DNA of 64,000 bases from Subtercola boreus (GTDB lineage Bacteria; Actinomycetota; Actinomycetes; Actinomycetales; Microbacteriaceae), in the NCBI RefSeq assembly GCF_003399625.1, contig NZ_NBXA01000021.1:1-64000 (forward strand), written 5' to 3'. Within the stretch, counting starts at the first letter, position 1. Each line of letters opens with the position of its first letter. The notes beneath the pieces were generated by a model. That model made no database searches, was not told where the DNA came from, and saw only the letters and a list, made by a program, of their open reading frames with translations. Positions 51,781 through 59,033 of this stretch are shown one piece after another. Position numbers and translations under genes: made by a program.

Positions 51781-52991
51781 CTGTCGGCCTCCACGGGGTG
51801 CTGGCCCGACGCCCGGGGGATCCGGATGACCAGGGTGAACGTGTCGCCGCGCCGTCTGGTCTCCACCGTGCCACCCCAGACCGCGACACGTTCGGTGATC
51901 CCCCGGAGCCCCGTCCCTCCCGTGCGGAGCGCGCCGGAGCCGTTGTTCGAGACGGTCAACCGGTATTCGTCAGACCCCGACCGCACGAGATCGAGGGACG
52001 CCTCTGTCGCTCTGCTGTGTCGGAGGATGTTCGTGGCGGCTTCCCGGATAGCCAGAGCGAAGACCGCGCCGATCTGAACAGGAAGCTCGGGCACATCGAT
52101 TCGCGCTTCGCAGTCGATTCCTGCCGAGCGCAGCACGGCCGCCGCGTTGCGGGCTTCGACGGCCACCGTGACGGTGCGGTAATCGTTCACGACCGCCCGG
52201 GTGTCATCGAGCGCCGTCTGCGCGATCCGGCGGATGTCTGCGAGTTCCTGTGCAGCGAGCTCGGGTTGGTCGGCGAAGAGTCGGCGCTCTGCGAGCTCAC
52301 CTTTCAGGGCGATCACCTGCAGGTGATGGCCCTGGATATCGTGCAGATCGGTGGCGAATCGGAGTCTTTCCGTTGCGACGGCGAGTTCGGAGGCGGTCTG
52401 TCGGGCATCCTCGAGGCGGAGCACCACACGGAGAACCCAGACGGCACTGAGCGGCATGACGGTCACGAGGGCGAGCGTTCCGACGATGACCACGTCACTC
52501 CCCTCGCCCGGTGTTGTCGGCCCGCCCGCAGAGCCCGACGACCCCGTCGGGGCCGACAGGAAGCCGACGGCGATCGACCCCAGCACCGCGGCGAGAACGA
52601 CGGCACTCCACCAGCGGGACACGAGACAGCCGAGCATCCCACCTCCGAGCGCGAAGAGGAAGCCCCACCTCCATCCGGCGAACGGAGGGAGAAGCGCGAT
52701 GCCCCAGGCCAGGCCGGCCACGACAAGCAACGCGATGACCAGCGGGTGACGCGCAGACGCCCCGTCGGATGCTCGCAGCAGGAGCGGCACGACGGCGAGG
52801 GCCAGGACGCAGGAGACGATCGACGTGACGATCAGCACGCCCATCCGCAGTCCAGGCTCCCCGTCGACCCCGAGCACGATCTGCAGGAAGCCGCCGATGA
52901 GGACGAGCACCCAGAGCGTGACCGCTGTCGAGCCCCGCATGCGCCGCAGGTCCGCCGCAGCCCGAGGTCTGCCCGCCCGCACCTCCGTCAT
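51777..52991 (-). CDS. Sensor histidine kinase, NarL-type (HisKA_3)
   Basis: The 404-residue protein has several transmembrane helices in the first 180 residues (VTLWVLVLIGGFLQIVL, MGVLIVTSIVSCVLALAVVPLLL, and others). It then has the H-box RFATDLHDIQGHHLQVIAL and an HATPase domain (FALAIREAATNILRHSRA; GTGLRGITERVAVWGG). This is the DesK-like arrangement that pairs with NarL regulators. It probably senses a membrane or envelope signal. Confidence 0.9.
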   Translation of the reverse strand: MTEVRAGRPRAAADLRRMRGSTAVTLWVLVLIGGFLQIVLGVDGEPGLRMGVLIVTSIVSCVLALAVVPLLLRASDGASARHPLVIALLVVAGLAWGIALLPPFAGWRWGFLFALGGGMLGCLVSRWWSAVVLAAVLGSIAVGFLSAPTGSSGSAGGPTTPGEGSDVVIVGTLALVTVMPLSAVWVLRVVLRLEDARQTASELAVATERLRFATDLHDIQGHHLQVIALKGELAERRLFADQPELAAQELADIRRIAQTALDDTRAVVNDYRTVTVAVEARNAAAVLRSAGIDCEARIDVPELPVQIGAVFALAIREAATNILRHSRATEASLDLVRSGSDEYRLTVSNNGSGALRTGGTGLRGITERVAVWGGTVETRRRGDTFTLVIRIPRASGQHPVEADS

Positions 52992-52996
52992 GGTTG

Positions 52997-53941
52997 TCAG
53001 CGTACCGGGAGTGTTTCCAGGAACGCCGCGGTGTCCTGTGCGAGCAGGCCGGACTGTGTGTGGTGCAGGTAGTGCTCGCCGTCGACGGAGATGACCTCGC
53101 CGAGCTCCACGCTTCCCGCTTGGCGCTCGTGCAACGGGACCCAGCTGGCGACGTCACGGTCGTCTGCGGCGACGAACAGCAGCACGGGAAGGGTCGGGGG
53201 GAACGTGGCACCGCTGACGGACGCGAAATTGGCGGGAGCCCGGTCAGCTTCGTCGAGCAGGGTCGGCTCTGTCGAGTTCCTCGTGGTCAGAAGCCGCATC
53301 TGCTCCTTCGTGTGTTCGTCGTACGGCATCCCGTCGTACGTGTCACCGGAGATCGCGGACAGCGCGCGCAGGATGCCGAGGTCGCGGAGTGCGACGAGCC
53401 CGTCGGTCTGGACCGGTTCGTCCCAGCCGGGCTGATCGGGCACGCTGCTGTCGATTCCGACGAACGCGACGAGCTCGTTCGCGTAGCTCGTGCTGTATCG
53501 GAGGGCGTAGATGCCGGCGATCGAGTGACCCATGAGCACATAACGGTCGACGCCGAGGTACTGCAGAGCCTCATGCACTTCCCGGGAGATGTTCTCTGCC
53601 GTGCGGGGCACGTCGGTCTGGTCACTCAGTCCGGTGCCGAACGGCTCCACGGCGATCACCCGGTAGCTCTTCTCGAGCTCCGAGATGAGCGGCTGGAAGT
53701 CGAGTGCCGGAGCAGCGGTTCCGAGACCCGGTAGGAGAACGATCGTCTCCGCTCCCGCGCCGCTGTCGACGATGTTCATCTGCCTGCCGTCGACGGGGAC
53801 CAGCTCGCCGTAGGGGGCGATGGCAGCCAGATCCGACGTCGTCGCGACGACGTTGACGATAGAGGTGGTGGTGACCAGGAGAACAGGGAGCGCCACAATG
53901 ACTCCCATCGTCAACAGGGTGATCTTGAGGGGTTTCCGCAT
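52997..53941 (-). CDS. Membrane-anchored alpha/beta hydrolase
   Basis: The 314-residue protein starts with a basic segment and one hydrophobic helix (ITLLTMGVIVALPVLLVTTTSIV), so it is exported and probably membrane-anchored. The fold then shows ETIVLLPGLGTAAPALDFQPL, VIAVEPFGTGLSD and the nucleophile elbow MGHSIAG, then an Asp in FVAADDRDVAS and a His in SVDGEHYLHH. The substrate is unknown. It ends 5 bp before the kinase start, so it may be regulated with the two-component system. ATG at 53941. Confidence 0.85.
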   Translation of the reverse strand: MRKPLKITLLTMGVIVALPVLLVTTTSIVNVVATTSDLAAIAPYGELVPVDGRQMNIVDSGAGAETIVLLPGLGTAAPALDFQPLISELEKSYRVIAVEPFGTGLSDQTDVPRTAENISREVHEALQYLGVDRYVLMGHSIAGIYALRYSTSYANELVAFVGIDSSVPDQPGWDEPVQTDGLVALRDLGILRALSAISGDTYDGMPYDEHTKEQMRLLTTRNSTEPTLLDEADRAPANFASVSGATFPPTLPVLLFVAADDRDVASWVPLHERQAGSVELGEVISVDGEHYLHHTQSGLLAQDTAAFLETLPVR

Positions 53942-54086
53942 GGGGTTCTCGTCTCGGGCAGGGGCGGATCGGAGTCCGCAGCAATGTCCTTCAAGCACAC
54001 CGCACGCCGAAGACTGACAGAAGTGCTCTGATGTCACGGCCCGCCATGACAGATGTCATGGTGCGAGTCGACACCCGAACACGCCG

Positions 54087-55487
54087 TCAGTCCTCTCGGT
54101 CCTCGGCGAGGAGGGCCCGGGCCGCCATGCCGATCACGGCACTGTAGGTGGGATAGGCGAACCGCACGTTTGCGAGGGTCGAGACATCCACTCCGGCGGC
54201 CATGGCCGTGGTGACCGACTGGATCACCTCGATCGCATTCTCACCCACCGCGTGGGCACCGAGGATGAGTTCGCGGCGGCGGTCCGCGATGAGTTTCAGG
54301 AAGCCGGTCTCGCGGTCGTCGATCACCGCACGGTCGACAAGGGAGTAGGGCACCGTGGCCACGACGCAGCTGGGGTCACGGTCCCGGGCCACGGCCTCGG
54401 TGAGCCCGACTCCGGCGTAGTCGGGGTCGGTGAAACCACCAGCCGGGAGCAGGTGGTGGGGGGTGCGGCGGTTGGCTCCGAGAACTGCGTTCTCCGCCGC
54501 GGCCTCACCCTCGAACTGCGCGGCCTGAACGAGCATGTCCCGCCCGTTCGCGTCGCCCACAGCGAAGACATGCGGAACGACGGTGCGGAAGTACTGGTCG
54601 GCGGGAATGGCGGACCGCACCACCTCGATCCCCGCGTTCTCGAGACCCAGGTCTTCGACGTCGGCCGGCCAGCCCGTGGCCATGATCACCACATCGACAT
54701 CCCTCGTCGCTGTCTGGCCGCCTTCCCGCCAGGTGAGCGCGATGGCGCCCTCTGCCGTGCGGGCGAGACTGTCGACGCCATCGATCCCGGTTCGCACGTC
54801 GACGCCCTGCTCGGCGAAGGAGGCTGCGACGACATCCGAGATCGACGCGTCCGACGCCATCAGCACCCGCGGCGCGACGTCGAGCAGGGTCACCTCCGAC
54901 CCGAAGGAGTTGAAGACCGTGACGAGCTGCGCCCCCGTGTTTCCCGCACCGATGACGGCGACCCGCCTCGGCAGGTCGGGCAGGGTCAACACCTCCTCGG
55001 GCACCGTGGCGAGTTCGTTGCCCGCGATCGGGAGCCGCCGTGAGTGCCCACCGACGCAGATCAGGATCGACGTCGCCGTGATGCGCCGCCCACTGTCGAG
55101 AACGAGCGTCGAGTCGTCGACGAAGCGCGCTCGACCTTCGTGCACGAGGTCGATCCCGGCGGCCGCGAAACGCTCGGCCTCGCGCTTGATGGAGCGCACC
55201 CTGTCGACACGTTCGGCGACGCGCGCGACGGTCGACCGCCAGTCGATCACGGGCTCCCTCACCTCGACGCCGTAGACGTCGGCGTGACGGGTCTCCCGGA
55301 TCAGCCGCGCCGTCTTCGCCAGCACACGTGTCGGCACACAGCCCGTGTTCACGCATGTTCCGCCGACGCGCGCAGCCTCCAGAACGACGACCCGGGCGCC
55401 GAGTTCAGCGGCCCGGAGTGCTGCCGCCGTGCCGGCCGGCCCTGCCCCGATGACAGCAACGTCGTAGTGCGCGGAGGTGTCTGGCAT
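54087..55487 (-). CDS. Disulfide-reductase-like NAD(P)/FAD oxidoreductase
   Basis: The 466-residue protein has the class I disulfide reductase plan: FAD motif GAGPAG, redox cysteines Cys45 and Cys50 (GGTCVNTGCVP), NAD motif VIGAGNTGAQLV and ATGWPADVEDLGLENAG. It looks like a mercuric reductase/dihydrolipoamide dehydrogenase relative. The C-terminal dimer interface reads FAYPTYSAVIG where catalytic family members have a HPTxxE His-Glu pair, so thiol chemistry is probably altered. No lipoyl or mercury genes are near. Confidence 0.88.
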   Translation of the reverse strand: MPDTSAHYDVAVIGAGPAGTAAALRAAELGARVVVLEAARVGGTCVNTGCVPTRVLAKTARLIRETRHADVYGVEVREPVIDWRSTVARVAERVDRVRSIKREAERFAAAGIDLVHEGRARFVDDSTLVLDSGRRITATSILICVGGHSRRLPIAGNELATVPEEVLTLPDLPRRVAVIGAGNTGAQLVTVFNSFGSEVTLLDVAPRVLMASDASISDVVAASFAEQGVDVRTGIDGVDSLARTAEGAIALTWREGGQTATRDVDVVIMATGWPADVEDLGLENAGIEVVRSAIPADQYFRTVVPHVFAVGDANGRDMLVQAAQFEGEAAAENAVLGANRRTPHHLLPAGGFTDPDYAGVGLTEAVARDRDPSCVVATVPYSLVDRAVIDDRETGFLKLIADRRRELILGAHAVGENAIEVIQSVTTAMAAGVDVSTLANVRFAYPTYSAVIGMAARALLAEDRED

Positions 55488-55566
55488 GAGGTCCTCGTTC
55501 AGTCGGCAGAAACAGGGTTCCAGCCGACCCTATCCGGGACCGGTCGGTGAATGCCGTGAACCGCGA

Positions 55567-55600
55567 AGAAGCCCCGGACCACAGGGATCACGGGGCTTCT
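55567..55600 (-). terminator. Intrinsic terminator-like hairpin beyond the tRNA-Tyr 3' end
   Basis: AGAAGCCCCG (55567-55576) and CGGGGCTTCT (55591-55600) are perfect 10-bp arms with a 14-nt loop. The hairpin lies just past the 3' end of the tRNA-Tyr remnant, in its direction of transcription. The following T-run is weak, but the stem is strong. It probably ended the original tRNA transcript. Confidence 0.6.
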
Positions 55601-55617
55601 CTCGATGCTTCTCTCGG

Positions 55618-55668
55618 TGGCAAGTGAGGGATTCGAACCCCCGAAGGCTCAGCCGTCTGATTTACAGT
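55618..55668 (-). tRNA. 3' half of a tRNA-Tyr (GUA) gene: probable phage attachment site
   Basis: On the minus strand the sequence from CTGTAAA (anticodon GTA at 55665-55663) matches a class II tRNA-Tyr. It continues with the 3' anticodon stem, the long variable arm (CGGCTGAGCCTTCG), the T arm (GGGGGTTCGAATCCCTC) and the acceptor 3' strand ending ACTTGCCA. Upstream of the anticodon loop there is no matching anticodon stem, D arm or 5' acceptor. Only half a tRNA is therefore present. That is what remains at one end after a tyrosine-integrase element enters the tRNA gene; the intact tRNA should be at the other end, outside the window. Confidence 0.75.
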
Positions 55669-55684
55669 AAATTGGCCACTGTCC

Positions 55685-55776
55685 CAACGGTTCCCATCCG
55701 TTCCCCTACAGCCCGGAAATACGGGGAAAATCCAGCGCCGGGCGGACCACCTTCTCAACGGTTCCCATCCGTTCCC
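55685..55776. repeat. Two 21-bp direct repeats next to the attachment site
   Basis: CAACGGTTCCCATCCGTTCCC occurs at 55685-55705 and again, identical, at 55756-55776, 71 bp apart (about seven helical turns). Each copy has an internal GGTTCCC/CGTTCCC doubling. They lie just inside the tRNA half and before the excisionase-like gene, where arm-type binding sites of phage integrases are found. Confidence 0.65.
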
Positions 55777-55784
55777 TCACAGAT

Positions 55785-55807
55785 TGCACACACAGCTGCA
55801 CACACAG
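55785..55807. repeat. Tandem TGCACACACAG repeat
   Basis: TGCACACACAG is present twice in tandem with one base between (55785-55795 and 55797-55807), a 12-bp period. It lies between the integrase-arm-like repeats and the start of the excisionase-like gene and could be an excisionase or repressor site. Confidence 0.45.
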
Positions 55808-55826
55808 AGTCCGACAACATGAGGGG

Positions 55827-56144
55827 ATGGACTCACTCACTCAAGCCATCCGACGCGCAATCGCTGAAGAGGTCAGAGCGCAGCTGCGGGCTCGAACTAC
55901 GGCAGCCGGTGGCCCGCCCATGAGCGACTACAGCCCAATCAGGCTCTACTCTGTCGCGTCCGCCGCCGAGCAGCTCGAGACGTCAACTGACTACGTGTAC
56001 GACCGGATCAAAGCTGGCGAGCTGGCAGTCGTCGAACTGGGGCATAGTCGCACGAAGCAGCGGATCTCAGCGCCTGAGCTGCTCAAATTTATCGAAGCCC
56101 GATCTTATCCGCGGGCCAATCCGGAGCCAGAGCCGGACCGCTAG
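55827..56144 (+). CDS. Excisionase-like helix-turn-helix protein
   Basis: The 105-residue protein has an N-terminal helix rich in Arg/Ala and a MerR/HTH_17-type DNA-binding domain (LYSVASAAEQLETSTDYVYDRIKAGELAVVELG), as in phage excisionases. Inside the frame an ATG at 55921 would also give a complete HTH domain. The position next to a tRNA att half and integrase-arm-like repeats supports a directionality role. It ends 1-4 bp from the converging partner gene of the Panacea module. Confidence 0.7.
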   Translation: MDSLTQAIRRAIAEEVRAQLRARTTAAGGPPMSDYSPIRLYSVASAAEQLETSTDYVYDRIKAGELAVVELGHSRTKQRISAPELLKFIEARSYPRANPEPEPDR

Positions 56145-56620
56145 CGACGCGTTTTTCCTTCAGGCCAGACTTCGTGGTTCGGATCCCACCAGACAATGTG
56201 TATTTCGTGTCCCCGCCTGATTCCGAAAAGGCGCAAGCTGCCTGAGGGCTCGATGACCAGCTTGGCGAGGCTGTCTTGCCCGTCGTACTGATTTTCGAGC
56301 ACTGCTGTGGCGTTCTTATTCGGGCAGTCAGCCATGTCGTAATCGCCGAGCACCTTCGTAGCCCGCGCCTGCTGAAGGGTGAGCTTCTCGAAGTGCTTGA
56401 GGCGTTTGATCAAGCGGATATGGTCCGTCTTTGTGATGTTGTGCAACTGCCAGTGATGCTCGTCGACTTCGTCGAAACGGAACCGCAGGTGCTGATCGTC
56501 AGAGTTCGCGCCAGCGGCAGGGACCTTTCCCAACCGGGAAGAAGCGTCGAAGACCACCTTCTCCACAGATGGCGCTGTCGATGAGACCGGGACCTTGCTC
56601 CTTGGCTTACTCTTCGCCAA
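56141..56620 (-). CDS. Partner protein of a Panacea-type toxin-antitoxin pair (probable toxin)
   Basis: The 159-residue protein has a basic, Ser-rich start and a C-terminal beta-rich region (LVIEPSGSLRLFGIRRGHEIHIVWWDPNHEVWP). The WWDPNHEVWP end is conserved-looking and occurs in small phage and plasmid proteins of unknown function. Its start overlaps the Panacea-domain gene by 14 bp. Panacea antitoxins are known to be encoded with many unrelated toxins, so a toxin role is inferred from the pairing and not from a recognised domain. Confidence 0.55.
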   Translation of the reverse strand: MAKSKPRSKVPVSSTAPSVEKVVFDASSRLGKVPAAGANSDDQHLRFRFDEVDEHHWQLHNITKTDHIRLIKRLKHFEKLTLQQARATKVLGDYDMADCPNKNATAVLENQYDGQDSLAKLVIEPSGSLRLFGIRRGHEIHIVWWDPNHEVWPEGKTRR

Positions 56621-57053
56621 TGCCTACGAGTCCGTCGTAGTACTCGTACATGGATGCTTCGCTGATTTCGATGTCGCTCCGCTCTCCGGCGGGCACACCT
56701 TTTCGCGCTTCGCGCCAGGGCCCCTCTGAGTGCGTCATGTCACTCAATTCGAAGGCGGGCTTTGGCCCGTAGAAGCGCAACACTGCATCGACGCTGCCGC
56801 GCTCAGAAGGGCCGAGAACGTCGGGATCGCCCTTCGGCCACGTTGCTACGTTGAATTGTCCCTTATGCACCCTGTACAGGTCGGGCGCAACCGGACCATT
56901 GGCCCAGGCTTCTATGCGCTCCGGGAACAACGCTTGCTCGTCCCAAACAAGATGCCACGCCTTGGCGTAGTAGACGAGCTTCTCGAGCTTCATCGCTGTC
57001 ATCTGACCCCGTTCCCGCAGGACATATGCAGCGACGTCATGGATGTTGGTCAT
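56607..57053 (-). CDS. Panacea-domain (DUF4065/SocA-like) antitoxin
   Basis: The 148-residue protein starts MTNIHDVAAYVLRERGQMTAMKLEKLVYYAKAW (seen in parts), then ERIEAWANGPVAPDLYRVHKGQF and EGPWREARKG. This order is diagnostic of the GepA/SocA DUF4065 domain. These proteins neutralise diverse toxins in Panacea TA systems, and SocA delivers its toxin to ClpXP. The start at 57053 is used; the upstream extension is Arg-rich and unconserved. It precedes and overlaps the partner gene. Confidence 0.82.
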   Translation of the reverse strand: MTNIHDVAAYVLRERGQMTAMKLEKLVYYAKAWHLVWDEQALFPERIEAWANGPVAPDLYRVHKGQFNVATWPKGDPDVLGPSERGSVDAVLRFYGPKPAFELSDMTHSEGPWREARKGVPAGERSDIEISEASMYEYYDGLVGIGEE

Positions 57054-57214
57054 GTTGTCCGCCCTCCTCCGGGTGTGAGCGAGATGGACCTCGGTGACGA
57101 TTCGGGGCCCACGGCGATTGTAGCGCCACCGTTGCCCAACTGAGTTGAGCGCCACCCTGTTCCCGATCGCCCTATCTTGTAAGGATTTCCGCTGTTATGG
57201 TGCTTCGATGATCC

Positions 57215-57271
57215 GAGTCGGCGGCGCCCGAGCTGCTCAGGTTCATCGAGTCGCGCACCTTCGGTCGCTAG
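57215..57271 (+). pseudogene. Fragment resembling the C-terminus of the excisionase-like gene
   Basis: In the plus strand 19 codons read ESAAPELLRFIESRTFGR before a TAG. This matches the end of the excisionase-like protein at 55827-56144 (SAPELLKFIEARSYPR). There is no HTH part and no start codon in frame, so it is a remnant of a second copy, perhaps left by recombination within the element. Confidence 0.5.
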
Positions 57272-57450
57272 GCCAGGCCGATGAAGCCGCGGTTTGACTC
57301 AGGTGCTTGCGCGATCATCGCGCCGGCGCGGATCGCTACTAGGTGGGCAGGGCACACCGCGTAGACCAGCAGGAGGCCAGAGGACTCGACCGTCAACTCC
57401 TCGGCGGGCGGCTGGTCGCACGTATCCACCATGCATGCGCGATCATCCAT
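57268..57450 (-). CDS. Small Cys-containing hypothetical protein
   Basis: A 60-residue frame contains CMVDTC near the start and VYAVCPAHLVAIRAG later, a CxxxxC...CxxH arrangement that could bind zinc. Its ribosome site is weak, and no homologue is recognised. It is plausible as a small phage gene. Confidence 0.4.
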   Translation of the reverse strand: MDDRACMVDTCDQPPAEELTVESSGLLLVYAVCPAHLVAIRAGAMIAQAPESNRGFIGLA

Positions 57451-57565
57451 GCCGCGACCGTAGCGCTCCGCCAGGCCAGCCGTCTACCACGAGTCATGTC
57501 AGTGGGTCACCGTAGGTTCGGGGAAGCTCAGCGACCCGCGCCGAGCCATCACGTCAGGACACAGC

Positions 57566-57781
57566 ATGGACCTCTTCGACATCGCATACGACGCTCTACC
57601 CCCAGAGCGAGACACTCAGACCGTTGAACAGAAAATCGCGCGGGCAAACGTGCTCGCGATCCTCTCGGTCAGTCAGCACCTCAGCCGCATCAATGAAGGC
57701 GAATCGACTTTCTCCGAATCGATCGTTGACCTTGCCCGCCACTTCGCGCCGGCCGCGGGTAAAACCGACTGGCACCGTTGA
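57566..57781 (+). CDS. Small hypothetical protein of the phage element
   Basis: A 71-residue helical protein (MDLFDIAYDALPPERDTQTVEQ, ILSVSQHLSRINEG, DLARHFAPAAG) starts behind AGGA at good spacing. It has no transmembrane segment and no recognised domain. It is the only plus-strand gene between the excisionase and the phage structural module. Confidence 0.5.
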   Translation: MDLFDIAYDALPPERDTQTVEQKIARANVLAILSVSQHLSRINEGESTFSESIVDLARHFAPAAGKTDWHR

Positions 57782-57801
57782 CCAGCCGCCCGGACGCCGT
57801 C

Positions 57802-57951
57802 TCAGTCCAGCGGGGCGTCCGGGGTTGCCCCACCCGTCCTGAGTATCCAGAGACGGTTCTGCGCTTCATCCTCAGCCCAGCCGTCTCGGAGATAGGCGTC
57901 GACGATTTGCTGATCCGTTGAGGTCTCTGGGTCCACGCCCGGCAGAATCAC
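57802..57951 (-). CDS. Very small hypothetical protein, coupled to its upstream neighbour
   Basis: A GTG at 57951 overlaps the TGA of the gene at 57948-58121 (GTGA) and opens 49 codons: VILPGVDPETSTDQQIVDAY, then LRDGWAEDEAQNRLWIL. The acidic, helical peptide is too short for usual ORF lists. The overlap and codon use support it as a real small gene; function unknown. Confidence 0.45.
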   Translation of the reverse strand: MILPGVDPETSTDQQIVDAYLRDGWAEDEAQNRLWILRTGGATPDAPLD

Positions 57952-58121
57952 GCGCGGAGTCTCAGGCTCTGGCGAGCAGTTAGGATCTTCGCCTCAGCAT
58001 CAGGCTCAGACCAGAGAACCGCGTCGACGGCTGCAGCTAGTGCGGGAGTCCCTCCTCTGTCGGAGATGACCACGCCGCGGTGCGCGTCATTGAGAGCTGT
58101 CTCGAACTCCGCCCGCGACAT
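57948..58121 (-). CDS. Small hypothetical protein
   Basis: An ATG at 58121 behind AAAGG gives 57 codons starting MSRAEFETALNDAHRGVVIS and ending LRLRA. It is followed by an overlapping second small gene. Helical prediction by eye, no motif known. It lies downstream of the SecB-like gene on the same strand, 28 bp away, and may be in the same transcript. Confidence 0.5.
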   Translation of the reverse strand: MSRAEFETALNDAHRGVVISDRGGTPALAAAVDAVLWSEPDAEAKILTARQSLRLRA

Positions 58122-58148
58122 CGGCGGTGCCTTTAGAAGTCTCAGTGG

Positions 58149-58619
58149 TCAAGCCTCTACCTGGGACGCCACCGCGATGACCTCGACGTCCGGAGACTCT
58201 TCGTCTTCGTCATCAGAGTTGAACGGGCTGACCTCTGGGTCAGGGCTCTTCCTCGGTATCGGCGCGTAGATTCCAAGCATTCCGAACAGCGCACCAAGGT
58301 TGGTCCGGGCATAGTCATACAAGGTTTCAAGAGCCGATGACTCGGCAATCAGTTTAGGCAACTTAGTCAGGTCATCTTGGACGTCCTCCGATGAGGAGTC
58401 GAAGAACATCGAACCGACCGTCACGTACGCACGACAGTCCGCGATCGCCGCGTGCAAAGTCCCGATGACGACTCGAGCATTGCTTCTTTCTTCGCGCTCG
58501 GGCGCGAAGCTGACGAACCAGTCGATATGTTCATTTTCTTCCCCGACTGGATCCGAATCAGCCTCAACGGCGAGCACTTGAAGATCCTCCAACAGGAACT
58601 GCCGACCTAACTTGGTCAC
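58149..58619 (-). CDS. SecB-like chaperone of a putative toxin-antitoxin-chaperone (TAC) system
   Basis: From a GTG at 58619, overlapping the antitoxin stop (GTGA), a 156-residue protein is encoded. Its core (IDWFVSFAPERE, CRAYVTVGSMFF, then LIAESSALETLYDYARTNLGALFGMLGIYAPIP seen in parts) follows the SecB pattern of strands and a final helix after an ALETLYDYAR segment. This resembles Rv1957-type SecB of the Mycobacterium HigBA TAC. The C-terminus is very acidic (SDDEDEESPDVE). The frame upstream of the GTG overlaps the antitoxin gene and is unlikely to be used. The SecB assignment is by eye. Confidence 0.6.
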   Translation of the reverse strand: MTKLGRQFLLEDLQVLAVEADSDPVGEENEHIDWFVSFAPEREERSNARVVIGTLHAAIADCRAYVTVGSMFFDSSSEDVQDDLTKLPKLIAESSALETLYDYARTNLGALFGMLGIYAPIPRKSPDPEVSPFNSDDEDEESPDVEVIAVASQVEA

Positions 58620-59023
58620 GCTGGCCGCGTCATGAGATTGGTGCGAAACTTTTCCGCCTGCCGGACCGAGTGCGAGCAACCTGAAGCGGCAGCTACGACC
58701 CGACCTGGCCGACGCTTCGTTCGGTGCTGCCATACCAAGTAGGCATCCCTCGAATCCTCGACCGTCTTCGGCGCCAACCGAAGTTCAAGCCGCTCACCAA
58801 GTGCATGCAGGGTCTCCGCCAGCTTGCGAACAGTGATATTGCGCTCTCCTTGCAAGCGTGCGGTGATCTCGCTTCGGCTCACCCCGAGCATCTGGGCAAG
58901 ATCCGAGCGGGAGATCTCCTTGTTCTGAAGAGCCTCCGCGATGAGCTCGCTTGCATCGACCATCGCTGATTCGGCGGCGTAAATTGCTGCGTATTTGTCG
59001 TCATGGACTGGGAACAGTGCCAT
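58616..59023 (-). CDS. HigA-like XRE antitoxin with C-terminal extension
   Basis: The 135-residue protein has an XRE helix-turn-helix at about 37-60 (ISRSDLAQMLGVSRSEITARL) and an ordinary HigA core to about residue 85. After it a tail of about 48 residues continues (YLVWQHRTKRR ... EKFRTNLMTRPA). In TAC systems such a tail is the chaperone-addiction segment that makes the antitoxin depend on SecB. It follows the toxin gene by 10 bp, the inverted order typical of higBA, and overlaps the SecB-like gene. ATG at 59023. Confidence 0.78.
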   Translation of the reverse strand: MALFPVHDDKYAAIYAAESAMVDASELIAEALQNKEISRSDLAQMLGVSRSEITARLQGERNITVRKLAETLHALGERLELRLAPKTVEDSRDAYLVWQHRTKRRPGRVVAAASGCSHSVRQAEKFRTNLMTRPA

Positions 59024-59033
59024 TTCGGACCCC

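Noticed and set aside
55618-55705. Complete tRNA-Tyr gene
   Set aside because: Upstream of the anticodon loop there is no complementary anticodon stem, D arm or 5' acceptor strand. Only the 3' half is supported.
58616-58733. Upstream start for the SecB-like gene at 58733
   Set aside because: It would overlap the antitoxin gene by 118 bp with low-complexity sequence. The GTG at 58619 overlaps the stop codon exactly and begins the conserved part.
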